A DNA stretch of 12,381 nucleotides from an uncultured Campylobacter sp. (GTDB lineage: Bacteria > Campylobacterota > Campylobacteria > Campylobacterales > Campylobacteraceae). A program made the translations under genes and the position numbers. Under the pieces are notes generated by a model that was not told the DNA's origin, made no database searches, and worked only from the letters and a program-made list of their open reading frames with translations. Of the stretch, positions 1 to 6,097 are shown piece after piece (the stretch's first letter is position 1; every line of letters begins with the position of its first letter). The stretch spans positions 1-12,381 of the forward strand of contig NZ_CALIIS010000007.1 in the NCBI RefSeq assembly GCF_938017705.1. Reading direction: 5' to 3'.

Positions 1-1137
1 CTCGCTGCTTTCGCCCTCAAGCGAAACGATAAATTTTTGCCCTAGCTCCTGTGCGAAGCTCGCTTCTATCGCGGCGCGAGTGATCTTTTCGATCTTGCTT
101 AAGCGCTTTGAGATGATTTTGGCTGGCACCTGCTCCATCTCATACGAGAGCGTGTCTTCTTCCTTCGAGTAGGCAAACGCCGAAACGCGGTCAAATTTAA
201 ACTCTTGCAAAAACGCGCAAAGCTCGTCAAATTCTACGTCTGTTTCGCCTGGGTGTCCGACGATGACGCCCGTTCGTAAAAATGCGCCCGGCGCACTTCG
301 CATTAAATTTAAAAGCTCTTTGATCCGCGCCGCGCTCGCGCCGCGCTTCATCAGGCTTAGCATTTTGTCGTTTATGTGCTGAATCGGCATATCAAAGTAG
401 TTCGCAAACACCGGCGAAGCTATGATGCGCTCAATTAGCGCGTTTGAGGTCGTGCTCGGGTAGAGATAGAGTACGCGCGCGGTTTTGATGCCCTCGATCT
501 TCTCGACCGCGTCGATGAGAGAGATGAGCCCGTCGCTAACCGCGTGATCGCGCATATACGAGCTGCTGTCCTGCGAGAGGAAGCTAAAGTCGTAGTAGCC
601 CTTTTTTACGAGTTTTTGCACCTCATCTACGATGTTTTCGAGCGCGCGGGATTTTAGCTTGCCTTTAAAGGTCGGGATCGCGCAGAAGCTGCATTTTTGA
701 TTACAGCCTTCTGAAATTTTGATGTAGGCATGGTAGTTTGAGCCCGTTATCACGCGCTCTTCGCTTGCTTGCAGGTAGGTATCCGGGCTAAATAAATTTT
801 GCTTTTTTAGGATGATTTCATCGATCTTGTCGTAGTCTCCGACGCCGGTAAAAAGATCGACCTCGGGCAGCTCCTTCATCAGCTCCTCGCGGTAGCGCTG
901 CATGAGACAGCCAGTGACTACGAGCAGGGAGCCTTTTTTACGCGCTTCGTGCATATCTAGGATCGCGCGGATACTCTCCTCTTTTGCCGAATTTATAAAG
1001 CCGCAGGTGTTTACGATAATGACGTCGGCAGAGGCGACATCTGGCGTGATCTCGTAGTTTTGCAGGCGTCCGAGCATGATCTCGGAGTCGATCAAATTTT
1101 TATTGCAGCCCAGCGAGACGAGATGAAGCTTCGCCAT
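1..1137 (-). CDS. rimO: Ribosomal protein S12 methylthiotransferase RimO (C-terminus cut by window edge)
   Basis: RimO is a cytosolic radical SAM enzyme that adds a methylthio group to the conserved aspartate of ribosomal protein S12. The 379 codons present begin at an ATG. The N-terminal methylthiotransferase domain has its three cluster cysteines at 11 (SLGCNKN), 45 (NTCGF) and 77 (TGCLMQRY). The radical SAM motif CNQKCSFC has Cys145, Cys149 and Cys152. The reading is open to base 1, so about 60 residues, including the C-terminal TRAM domain expected in this family, lie outside the window. The ATG directly follows the panC stop codon (TAG then ATG), so translation is probably coupled to panC. 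The closest alternative is MiaB, but the short N-terminus and the SLGCNKN motif favour RimO. As I recall, rimO also lies beside prfB in C. jejuni. Confidence 0.94.
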   Translation of the reverse strand, partial: MAKLHLVSLGCNKNLIDSEIMLGRLQNYEITPDVASADVIIVNTCGFINSAKEESIRAILDMHEARKKGSLLVVTGCLMQRYREELMKELPEVDLFTGVGDYDKIDEIILKKQNLFSPDTYLQASEERVITGSNYHAYIKISEGCNQKCSFCAIPTFKGKLKSRALENIVDEVQKLVKKGYYDFSFLSQDSSSYMRDHAVSDGLISLIDAVEKIEGIKTARVLYLYPSTTSNALIERIIASPVFANYFDMPIQHINDKMLSLMKRGASAARIKELLNLMRSAPGAFLRTGVIVGHPGETDVEFDELCAFLQEFKFDRVSAFAYSKEEDTLSYEMEQVPAKIISKRLSKIEKITRAAIEASFAQELGQKFIVSLEGESSE

Positions 1138-1959
1138 CTACAGCCAGATATTATCGATCAGACGGGTCGTGCCTATCTTGGCGGCTACTAAAATGATAGT
1201 ATCTCCCGACTTGATCTGTGAAATTTCATTAAATTTATAATCCACGAACGCTATGTAATCGACCGCCAGCGGCTCAAGCACGCTAAGCATCTTTTCGCGG
1301 ACGATGTTTAGGCTGATCTCGCCTTTTTTAATAAGCGAGCTGGCATTTAGCAAGGAGCGCGAAAGCTTAAGCGCCATAAGCTTTCCCTCCTCATCCAAAT
1401 AGGCGTTACGCGAGCTAAGTGCGAGCCCATCGCTCTCGCGCACGATCTCACAAGGGATGATACTTATAGGCATAAAAAAGCTCTTTACCATCTTCTGCAC
1501 GATGAAAAGCTGCTGGGTGTCCTTTTTGCCCATATAAACGTTGCTAGGACGAGTTAGATTAAAAAGCTTATTTAGCACCTTAAGTACGCCGTCGAAGTGC
1601 CCGGGGCGCGTTTTACCTTCCAAAATTTCACTTATCGGCTTAGGCGCTATGATCGCTGGCTCCTCCGTGCCGTAAATTTCATCCGCGCTCGGGATAAAAA
1701 GCGCGTTTACATCGAGGCTTTCGCAAATTTTAATATCGCCCGCTTCGTTTTTTGGGTAGCTATTTAGATCCTCGCCAGGCAAAAACTGCGCCGGATTGAG
1801 GAATGCGGAGACGATTACGATGTCGTTTTCGTTCCGCGCTCTTTTTATGAGGCTCGCATGCCCCGCGTGCAAAGCTCCCATCGTAGGTACGAAGCCCACG
1901 CTGCCGCTTGTCGTCGCTCTGAAGCTTTTTAGCTCCTCTACGCTTCTAATGATCTGCAT
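1138..1959 (-). CDS. panC: Pantothenate synthetase (pantoate--beta-alanine ligase)
   Basis: PanC joins pantoate and beta-alanine using ATP, the last step of vitamin B5 synthesis, in the cytosol. The 273-residue length is normal for the family. Visible motifs are PTMGALHAGH with the HxGH nucleotide-binding histidines at 31 and 34, NPAQF followed by EDLNSYP in the pantoate-binding region, MGKKDTQQ, and LALSSRN, which acts as the KMSKS-like loop. The FLNPAQF segment differs slightly from the usual FVNPxQF. The ATG is preceded by a purine-rich AGAGAG element about 4 nt upstream, and a -10 box lies about 38 nt upstream. panB and panD, which are panC neighbours in C. jejuni, are not in the window. 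Here the downstream partner is rimO, joined without any spacer. Confidence 0.96.
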   Translation of the reverse strand: MQIIRSVEELKSFRATTSGSVGFVPTMGALHAGHASLIKRARNENDIVIVSAFLNPAQFLPGEDLNSYPKNEAGDIKICESLDVNALFIPSADEIYGTEEPAIIAPKPISEILEGKTRPGHFDGVLKVLNKLFNLTRPSNVYMGKKDTQQLFIVQKMVKSFFMPISIIPCEIVRESDGLALSSRNAYLDEEGKLMALKLSRSLLNASSLIKKGEISLNIVREKMLSVLEPLAVDYIAFVDYKFNEISQIKSGDTIILVAAKIGTTRLIDNIWL

Positions 1960-1996
1960 TGTTCTCTCTTTTCAATATAAAATATTAAGGTTGGCA

Positions 1997-2002
1997 ATTA
2001 TA
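1997..2002 (-). promoter_or_regulatory. -10 box of the panC-rimO operon
   Basis: The minus strand reads GATATAATTGCC, a perfect TATAAT, about 38 nt before the panC ATG. The upstream side is T-rich with no clear -35, as is usual for sigma-70 promoters in Campylobacter. The rest of the 165-bp divergent region holds only weaker plus-strand TAAAAT boxes (2074-2079 and 2099-2104), either of which could serve the yqjD-like operon. Confidence 0.6.
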
Positions 2003-2124
2003 TCAAAAAATATTAAAGGTATAAATTAAGCGCGAAAGGGTGGTCTATTTAGCGAGCGTTAATCAATAAGTACTAAAATCTATCACGAGCTTTAGCTCTA
2101 AAATAAACTTCAAAAGGAGCGAAA

Positions 2125-2424
2125 ATGGCTACTCAAGAGACAAATTTAGAGTCTTTGAAAAAGGATATCGACTCTTTGAAAGCGGATTTTAAAGAGATTA
2201 TGAAGTCCATCAAAAACATAGGCGCAGAGCGTGCAGAGTCTGCTAAAGATAAAATTCTAGATCAGCTAAACAGCAATGAGATCAAAAAATATATAGACGA
2301 TCTAAGGCTCAAAGGCAAAGACGGCATAGAAAGCGTAAATGACACGATAAAACAAGATCCGATAAAAAGCATCGCTATCGCTGCGGGCGTCGGATTTTTA
2401 GTTGCTTGGTTGCTGAAAAAATAA
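2125..2424 (+). CDS. YqjD/ElaB-like (DUF883) membrane-anchored protein
   Basis: This 99-residue protein has a charged, helical, coiled-coil-like body (residues 1-75, rich in Lys, Asp and Glu) and a single C-terminal membrane segment. The tail DPIKSIAIAAGVGFLVAWLLKK closely follows the glycine-rich tail of the ElaB/YqjD/DUF883 family, ending in basic residues. In E. coli these proteins are tail-anchored in the inner membrane, and YqjD associates with ribosomes in stationary phase. Whether this homologue does so is inference. The start is secure, with AAAAGGAG about 6 nt before the ATG. Its TAA overlaps the ATG of the next gene (TAATG), so translation of the pair is coupled. Confidence 0.82.
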   Translation: MATQETNLESLKKDIDSLKADFKEIMKSIKNIGAERAESAKDKILDQLNSNEIKKYIDDLRLKGKDGIESVNDTIKQDPIKSIAIAAGVGFLVAWLLKK

Positions 2425-2699
2425 TGGCCGGCATATCTGAATTTATAGTTTCGGTAGTGGAGCTCGTAGACGCTCAAGCTAGCGATATCAGGCGCTCTTT
2501 TTTAAAGAGCGCCAACTCGGTTTTACTAAATATAATTACGGGCGTAATTTGCATTATAGGCTTGGTATTCTTTTTGCTAGGGCTGCACGCGCTTCTTGAA
2601 AAAACTATCGGAGAAATTTGGGCGTATTTTGCTTGCTCTATCGCAGCTTTTTTATGCTCTATTATCGTATATAAGGTGCTTTCGTGCAAAGCGAAATGA
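2424..2699 (+). CDS. YqjE-like (holin superfamily 3_6 type) two-helix membrane protein
   Basis: A 91-residue protein with an amphipathic N-terminus (about 1-35) and two membrane segments (about 37-57 and 64-86), ending in a short basic tail. Position and layout match YqjE, the partner encoded after YqjD in E. coli and grouped with Phage_holin_3_6. This is not evidence of a phage. I chose the ATG that overlaps the upstream TAA. A TTG six codons earlier would also be in frame but lies inside the upstream gene and has no better ribosome-binding site. The function of YqjE is not established. A membrane role together with the YqjD-like protein is inference. Confidence 0.72.
   Translation: MAGISEFIVSVVELVDAQASDIRRSFLKSANSVLLNIITGVICIIGLVFFLLGLHALLEKTIGEIWAYFACSIAAFLCSIIVYKVLSCKAK
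2673..2676 (+). promoter_or_regulatory. Ribosome-binding site that favours the GTG start
   Basis: AAGG lies 7 nt before the GTG at 2684 and 19 nt before the alternative ATG at 2696. The distance supports GTG as the start of the third small gene. Confidence 0.45.
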
Positions 2700-2920
2700 C
2701 AAAAGAAAAGCTAAGACTAGTGGTGTCTATGCTTGAAGACAAAAAAGCCGATTGCAAAAAGTTGAAGCTAGAAGAAGCAAAGCTAAAACTGCTACTAAAC
2801 GACCCCTTGCCCGATCTCTCGACGGAGCTTAAACTGATTAATCATGGCAATATCAAGCAGGTTTTGATATCCCTAATGGATAAATGCTTCATAATACCCG
2901 CCTTAAATAAAATTTTATAA
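2684..2920 (+). CDS. Small coiled-coil protein in the YqjK position
   Basis: I do not recognise a named family with certainty. The 78-residue product has a Lys/Glu/Leu-rich coiled-coil-like first half (about 5-37) and a mixed second half with a short hydrophobic end (LISLMDKCFIIPALNKIL). It follows the YqjD-like and YqjE-like genes just as yqjK follows yqjDE in E. coli, and the N-terminal helix is of the same type. Similarity beyond that is not clear by eye. Two starts are possible. GTG at 2684 has an AAGG 7 nt upstream. ATG at 2696 would give the common ATGA overlap with the preceding stop but has no good ribosome-binding site. I favour GTG on spacing. Confidence 0.68.
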   Translation: MQSEMTKEKLRLVVSMLEDKKADCKKLKLEEAKLKLLLNDPLPDLSTELKLINHGNIKQVLISLMDKCFIIPALNKIL

Positions 2921-2942
2921 ACAACCTTAATCCAAAATATGT

Positions 2943-2948
2943 TATAAT
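2943..2948 (+). promoter_or_regulatory. -10 box for prfB
   Basis: A perfect TATAAT in the context ATGTTATAATCAC lies about 30 nt before the prfB start codon, in the 58-nt gap after the small coiled-coil gene. There is no obvious -35. It suggests prfB and the two genes after it can be transcribed independently of the yqjD-like operon. Confidence 0.6.
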
Positions 2949-2978
2949 CACGCCAAAAGCATAAAAAGGTCTTAAATT

Positions 2979-4076
2979 TTGGATAATTACGAATACACGG
3001 AACTTTTAAAAACCCTAAATACTAAAGTCGAAAATATTGCAGGCGTCGTAAAACCGGAGAATATTAAAGCGCGCCTAAAAGAGATCGAGGAGCTTGAAAA
3101 CGATCAAAATCTCTGGCAGGACATCGCAAAAGCAGGCGCCATCGGCAAAGAAAAAACTAAAATTTCAAATATCTTAAATAAATTTCTAAACGCTAAAAAT
3201 GCCGTAGACGACGCAAAGGCTCTATATGAGCTGGCAAACTCGGAAAACGACGAGGAGACGATAAACTCGCTTTTTGCCGAAGCGGGTGAGTTAGAGGACA
3301 AAATCATAAATTTAGAAATTTCTATGATGCTTAGCGGCGAAAACGACGATAAAAACGCTATCGTCAGCATTCATCCGGGCGCGGGCGGTACGGAGAGCAA
3401 CGACTGGGCGAGTATGCTATACCGCATGTATCTGCGCTTTTGCGAGCGAGAGGGCTTTAAGATCGAGGTTTTGGACTTTCAAGAGGGCGAGGAAGCCGGC
3501 CTTAAAGACGTTAGCTTCATTGTGCGCGGCGAGAACGCCTACGGATATCTGAAAGCCGAAAACGGCATCCATCGCCTGGTGCGCGTAAGCCCATTCGATA
3601 GTGCAGGGCGCAGACACACGAGCTTTTCAAGCGTGATGGTAAGCCCCGAGCTAAATGATGATATCGAGATAAATATCGAAGAGAAGGATATCCGCATCGA
3701 TGTGTTTCGCGCAAGCGGCGCAGGCGGACAGCATATCAATAAAACCGAAAGCGCCGTGCGTATCACGCACATCCCAACGGGCATCGTAGTAAACTGCCAA
3801 AACGACAGAAGCCAGCACAAAAACAAAGAAACGGCGATGAAGGTGCTAAAGTCGCGCCTTTACGAGCTTGAGCTGATGAAGCAGCGCGAAAAGGACGAGA
3901 ACACGCCTAAGAGCGAGATCGGCTGGGGGCATCAGATCCGCTCCTACGTACTTTTCCCGTATCAGCAGGTTAAGGACAACCGCAGCGGCGAGGCGTATAG
4001 CCAAACCGATGCGATTTTAGACGGCGATATAAAAAGCATAATCGAAGGCGTTTTGATTTCACAAGCGAACAGATAA
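2979..4076 (+). CDS. prfB: Peptide chain release factor 2 (RF2)
   Basis: RF2 recognises UGA and UAA stop codons in the ribosomal A site and triggers peptide release. The 365-residue length fits the family. The N-terminal helical domain (about 1-110) is followed by the codon-recognition domain with the RF2-type SPF motif at 204-206 and the catalytic GGQ motif at 249-251 (SGAGGQHINKTES). The C-terminal region contains SEIGWGHQIRSYV, also typical. The start is TTG, with AAAAAGG 9 nt upstream. The first residues, MDNYEY, resemble other Campylobacter RF2 proteins. The frame is continuous, so the programmed +1 frameshift used by many bacteria to autoregulate prfB is absent. Two further genes follow closely on the same strand. 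Confidence 0.97.
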   Translation: MDNYEYTELLKTLNTKVENIAGVVKPENIKARLKEIEELENDQNLWQDIAKAGAIGKEKTKISNILNKFLNAKNAVDDAKALYELANSENDEETINSLFAEAGELEDKIINLEISMMLSGENDDKNAIVSIHPGAGGTESNDWASMLYRMYLRFCEREGFKIEVLDFQEGEEAGLKDVSFIVRGENAYGYLKAENGIHRLVRVSPFDSAGRRHTSFSSVMVSPELNDDIEINIEEKDIRIDVFRASGAGGQHINKTESAVRITHIPTGIVVNCQNDRSQHKNKETAMKVLKSRLYELELMKQREKDENTPKSEIGWGHQIRSYVLFPYQQVKDNRSGEAYSQTDAILDGDIKSIIEGVLISQANR

Positions 4077-4086
4077 ATTTTTTTCG

Positions 4087-4092
4087 AAAGGA
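4087..4092 (+). promoter_or_regulatory. Ribosome-binding site that sets the 4098 start
   Basis: AAAGGA overlaps an upstream in-frame ATG at 4092 and sits 5 nt before the ATG at 4098. The second ATG is therefore the likely start. Confidence 0.6.
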
Positions 4093-4097
4093 TGAGA

Positions 4098-4433
4098 ATG
4101 AGTGAAGATGGGATTTTGCTGGCGCTAGGATATAGCGTAAACGACGCGACGGTCGCGCAGCTGCGAGGAATTTTATCGAAGTGCGATTTTGAGGATAACG
4201 AGCTTGATCGCATCGTGGGGCTGAACGATAAGCTTAAAATTTACGGTGCGCACGTGGCGATGTCGAATTCAAACCCGTATTTTAAGATCAAAAACGATGC
4301 TACAAATGAGGAGCGCAAGACCGCTGCAGAACAGATTATCAGCGCTTGGTCGGAAAAATTTAAGCTCAAGCTACAAAAAGTCGCGGGCAAAGAGACCTAT
4401 TACATTTTGGGTCGCCAAATTTCAAAAAATTAA
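4098..4433 (+). CDS. Conserved-looking hypothetical protein downstream of prfB
   Basis: I do not recognise this family. The 111-residue product is soluble in appearance, with no signal peptide or membrane segment. It alternates predicted helices (for example DATVAQLRGILSKC near the N-terminus, and EERKTAAEQIISAWSEKF) with short strands, the last being LKLQKVAGKETYYILGR near the C-terminus. The gene lies 21 nt after prfB and 10 nt before the lipoprotein gene, so it is probably co-transcribed with both. I take the ATG at 4098, which has AAAGGA 5 nt upstream. An ATG two codons earlier overlaps that ribosome-binding site. Codon use resembles the neighbours, so the gene is likely native. A link to translation termination would be guesswork. 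Confidence 0.8.
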   Translation: MSEDGILLALGYSVNDATVAQLRGILSKCDFEDNELDRIVGLNDKLKIYGAHVAMSNSNPYFKIKNDATNEERKTAAEQIISAWSEKFKLKLQKVAGKETYYILGRQISKN

Positions 4434-4443
4434 GGAGCAAAAT

Positions 4444-4881
4444 ATGAAAAAAATTCTAGCTTTGATCGCCGCCGGGGTGTTTTTAGCAGGCTGCGTAAGC
4501 AACGCACCAAAAAGCGCAGTCGATGCGCCAAAAAGCGGCAAGTATTCTTTCGCCGATGTCCAAGACGGAATCCGCCCGATGAACTTGCAAGGCAGCGTCG
4601 TGCAAAGCGATGCGTGCAAAAACGGCAATGGCGCGATGTGTTTAAATTTTGCGGATTCTATGTATTCCAAGCACGACTATGCTTCTGCCGCCAACGCCTA
4701 CAATGCCGCATGCACGCTCTCCCAAAACTTCCCTGCTTGCCAGAAGCTCGCAGCGATGTTTGAAAAAGGTGAGGGCGTGGAGCAGAATAAATTCAACGCC
4801 ATCGATCTATACCGCATCTCGTGCTATTACGGCTACAAGGATGCGTGCGCAAATATGCGCCGCTTAGGCTACAACGGCTAA
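4444..4881 (+). CDS. Cysteine-rich Sel1-repeat-like lipoprotein
   Basis: This 145-residue protein starts with a lipoprotein signal peptide (basic MKK, hydrophobic core, lipobox LAGC), so Cys17 is probably lipidated and the mature protein membrane-anchored. The mature part has six more cysteines in three pairs (58/66, 90/99, 127/135), set in helical Sel1/TPR-like repeats with motifs such as EKGEGVEQN and DACANMRRLG. Paired cysteines about 8 residues apart are characteristic of Helicobacter cysteine-rich (Hcp) proteins, where they form disulfides, so a periplasmic oxidised fold is likely. Binding partners cannot be told. AAGGAG overlaps the preceding stop codon, 6 nt before the ATG. An upstream in-frame extension exists inside the previous gene but would bury the signal peptide and is not used. 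Confidence 0.85.
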   Translation: MKKILALIAAGVFLAGCVSNAPKSAVDAPKSGKYSFADVQDGIRPMNLQGSVVQSDACKNGNGAMCLNFADSMYSKHDYASAANAYNAACTLSQNFPACQKLAAMFEKGEGVEQNKFNAIDLYRISCYYGYKDACANMRRLGYNG

Positions 4882-4898
4882 GGCTTTTAAATTTAAAT

Positions 4899-4940
4899 TT
4901 TAAAATTCCATTCCGCTGTATCGTAGAATGGAATTTTAAA
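4899..4940. terminator. Perfect 15-bp inverted repeat, likely bidirectional terminator
   Basis: The arms 4899-4913 and 4926-4940 are perfectly complementary (TTTAAAATTCCATTC against its reverse complement) around a 12-nt loop. The stem base is A/T-rich on both sides, giving a U run in either direction. It lies 18 nt after the lipoprotein stop and at the convergence with the minus-strand uvrA operon, where a shared terminator is expected. Confidence 0.78.
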
Positions 4941-4990
4941 TGCAAAAATTCTGCATCATACATTTTGATAAAATTTTGTGTCACTTATAG

Positions 4991-5149
4991 CTAGAGATAA
5001 ATTTTATCTACATCGTTGATATTTATATTGTGTCTAGCTAATAAATATTCTTTCAATTCAAAATATATAGAATTTCTAAATATCGGTATTAAATAATATC
5101 TGGAGCAAGCAAATAAGCCGATATGTCCATAATGCGGTTCGCCAACTCT
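4991..5149 (-). other. In-frame sense continuation after the membrane-protein stop codon
   Basis: After the TAA at 5152-5150 the same minus-strand frame stays open for 52 codons, to a TAG at 4993-4991. The reading begins RVGEPHYGHIGLFACSRYY, continues LIPIFRNSIYFELKEYLL and ends NINVDKIYL-like. It looks like a real protein tail: mixed hydrophobic, aromatic and charged residues with a helical ELKEYLLARH stretch. There is no good independent start codon. It could be the original C-terminus cut off by a nonsense change, a readthrough extension, or chance in AT-rich DNA. The terminator hairpin lies 51 nt beyond the TAG, which suits either end. Confidence 0.45.
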
Positions 5150-6076
5150 TTATGCGGGGAAAAGCGAAAATCTCCTATCGCCGCTCTTTCCCAAAACAAG
5201 ACAAAAGATAAATTTTACTAATATATTGCCCGCAAACTGAAACAAAGCAAAGCTCAAAAACCAACGAGCAACTACAAGATCAATCGTCATGAAAACCAAG
5301 CATAGCAACACTGCCGCCATAAACATATATAGCAATCCTCTTTTTCCTTTAAAATTTCCTATAAAAAAGGACCAACCCATATTATGTCGCAAATTTTCAC
5401 ATTGCTCGACATACGCGATTTTATCTTTTTCGTAAAATTCTATTTGATTGTTTTTAAGCCGTATCGTCGGTCTCTCTTTTCTATAATCTATAAGCTCAGG
5501 TAATATAATGAATAGCGATAAAAACGATAAAAACAAAATCATGTATATACCGTTCTTGGTGCTATAATCCACTGCGCCGCTGGCTTTCCAATCAAAATTT
5601 ACGATTATGGCAAATACGCCTCCTATAAAAAGAGAGAAAACCATTAATAGTTTTTGATATAGGTACTCGTAGTTTTCAAGAATTATCGGATCTTTGTCGT
5701 AATCTCTGGCTTTGGGATTATGCTGAAAAGAGCCGCTGTCATCCGAGATAAAATTTTGCGGCTCCATACTGTTTTCACAGGCAGAATTCTGAGCCGCTTT
5801 GGCCTCTAAATTTAAAGCATCAGTAGCGGAATTCGGTGCTTTGGAATTCAAAGATTCGAAATTCGGAGGTTCAGAATTCAAGATTTCAAAATTCGAAGCT
5901 TCAAAATTTGAGGCTTCGGAATTCGAGATTTCGGAATTTTGAGCTTTGAAATTCGAGACTCCAAAATTCGATGTTCCAGAATTTTCGCCGTTAGAATTTT
6001 GTTCCAAGCCACGCTTCGGCTCTTGATGCCGCTTTTGTAGTAGCCTTTTTAATTCCTCAAGCCTGCTTTGATCCAT
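5150..6076 (-). CDS. Unrecognised four-helix membrane protein with N-terminal pentad repeats
   Basis: I do not recognise this family. The 308-residue product has a charged N-terminus (1-31), then eleven tandem 5-residue units of the type N-[F/S]-[E/K/G]-x-x (32-86), then a hydrophilic linker. Membrane segments follow at about 143-160, 177-195, 247-268 and 273-295. Between the second and third is a charged, probably cytosolic loop (PTIRLKNNQIEFYEKDKI). The gene starts 21 nt after uvrA on the same strand and is probably co-transcribed with it; the ribosome-binding site (GGGG, 7 nt upstream) is modest. Its DNA is much more AT-rich than uvrA. The reading ends at a TAA, but the same frame continues for 52 codons, so the protein may be truncated here. 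Confidence 0.72.
   Translation of the reverse strand: MDQSRLEELKRLLQKRHQEPKRGLEQNSNGENSGTSNFGVSNFKAQNSEISNSEASNFEASNFEILNSEPPNFESLNSKAPNSATDALNLEAKAAQNSACENSMEPQNFISDDSGSFQHNPKARDYDKDPIILENYEYLYQKLLMVFSLFIGGVFAIIVNFDWKASGAVDYSTKNGIYMILFLSFLSLFIILPELIDYRKERPTIRLKNNQIEFYEKDKIAYVEQCENLRHNMGWSFFIGNFKGKRGLLYMFMAAVLLCLVFMTIDLVVARWFLSFALFQFAGNILVKFIFCLVLGKSGDRRFSLFPA
5819..5983 (-). repeat. Eleven in-frame 15-nt tandem repeats
   Basis: On the coding strand the unit is close to AATTYYGAAGCYTCG, translating to NSEAS, NFEAS, NFEIL, NSEPP and similar. The spacing is exactly 15 nt over eleven copies, so no copy shifts the frame. The third codon and last two positions drift most. Several units carry the EcoRI-like word GAATTC at the junction. 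Confidence 0.88.
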
Positions 6077-6097
6077 TCTTGACCCCGATAAGGCGTT

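Noticed and set aside
2424..2699. Phage holin and hence a prophage remnant
   Set aside because: The holin-superfamily resemblance is explained by the YqjE context. No lysis, capsid, integrase or attachment-site signals are nearby.
4246..4443. Long N-terminal extension of the lipoprotein
   Set aside because: It overlaps the preceding gene in another frame and would bury a clear signal peptide that has its own AAGGAG.
5099..5160. Alternative frame over the end of the membrane-protein gene (reads HKELANRIMDISAYLLAPDII)
   Set aside because: It looks protein-like and would need a frameshift near the C4/T4 run, but it stops after about 20 codons, while the original frame stays open longer without any shift.
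5819..5983. CRISPR array
   Set aside because: The 15-nt period has no spacers, and the repeats are in frame within a coding region.
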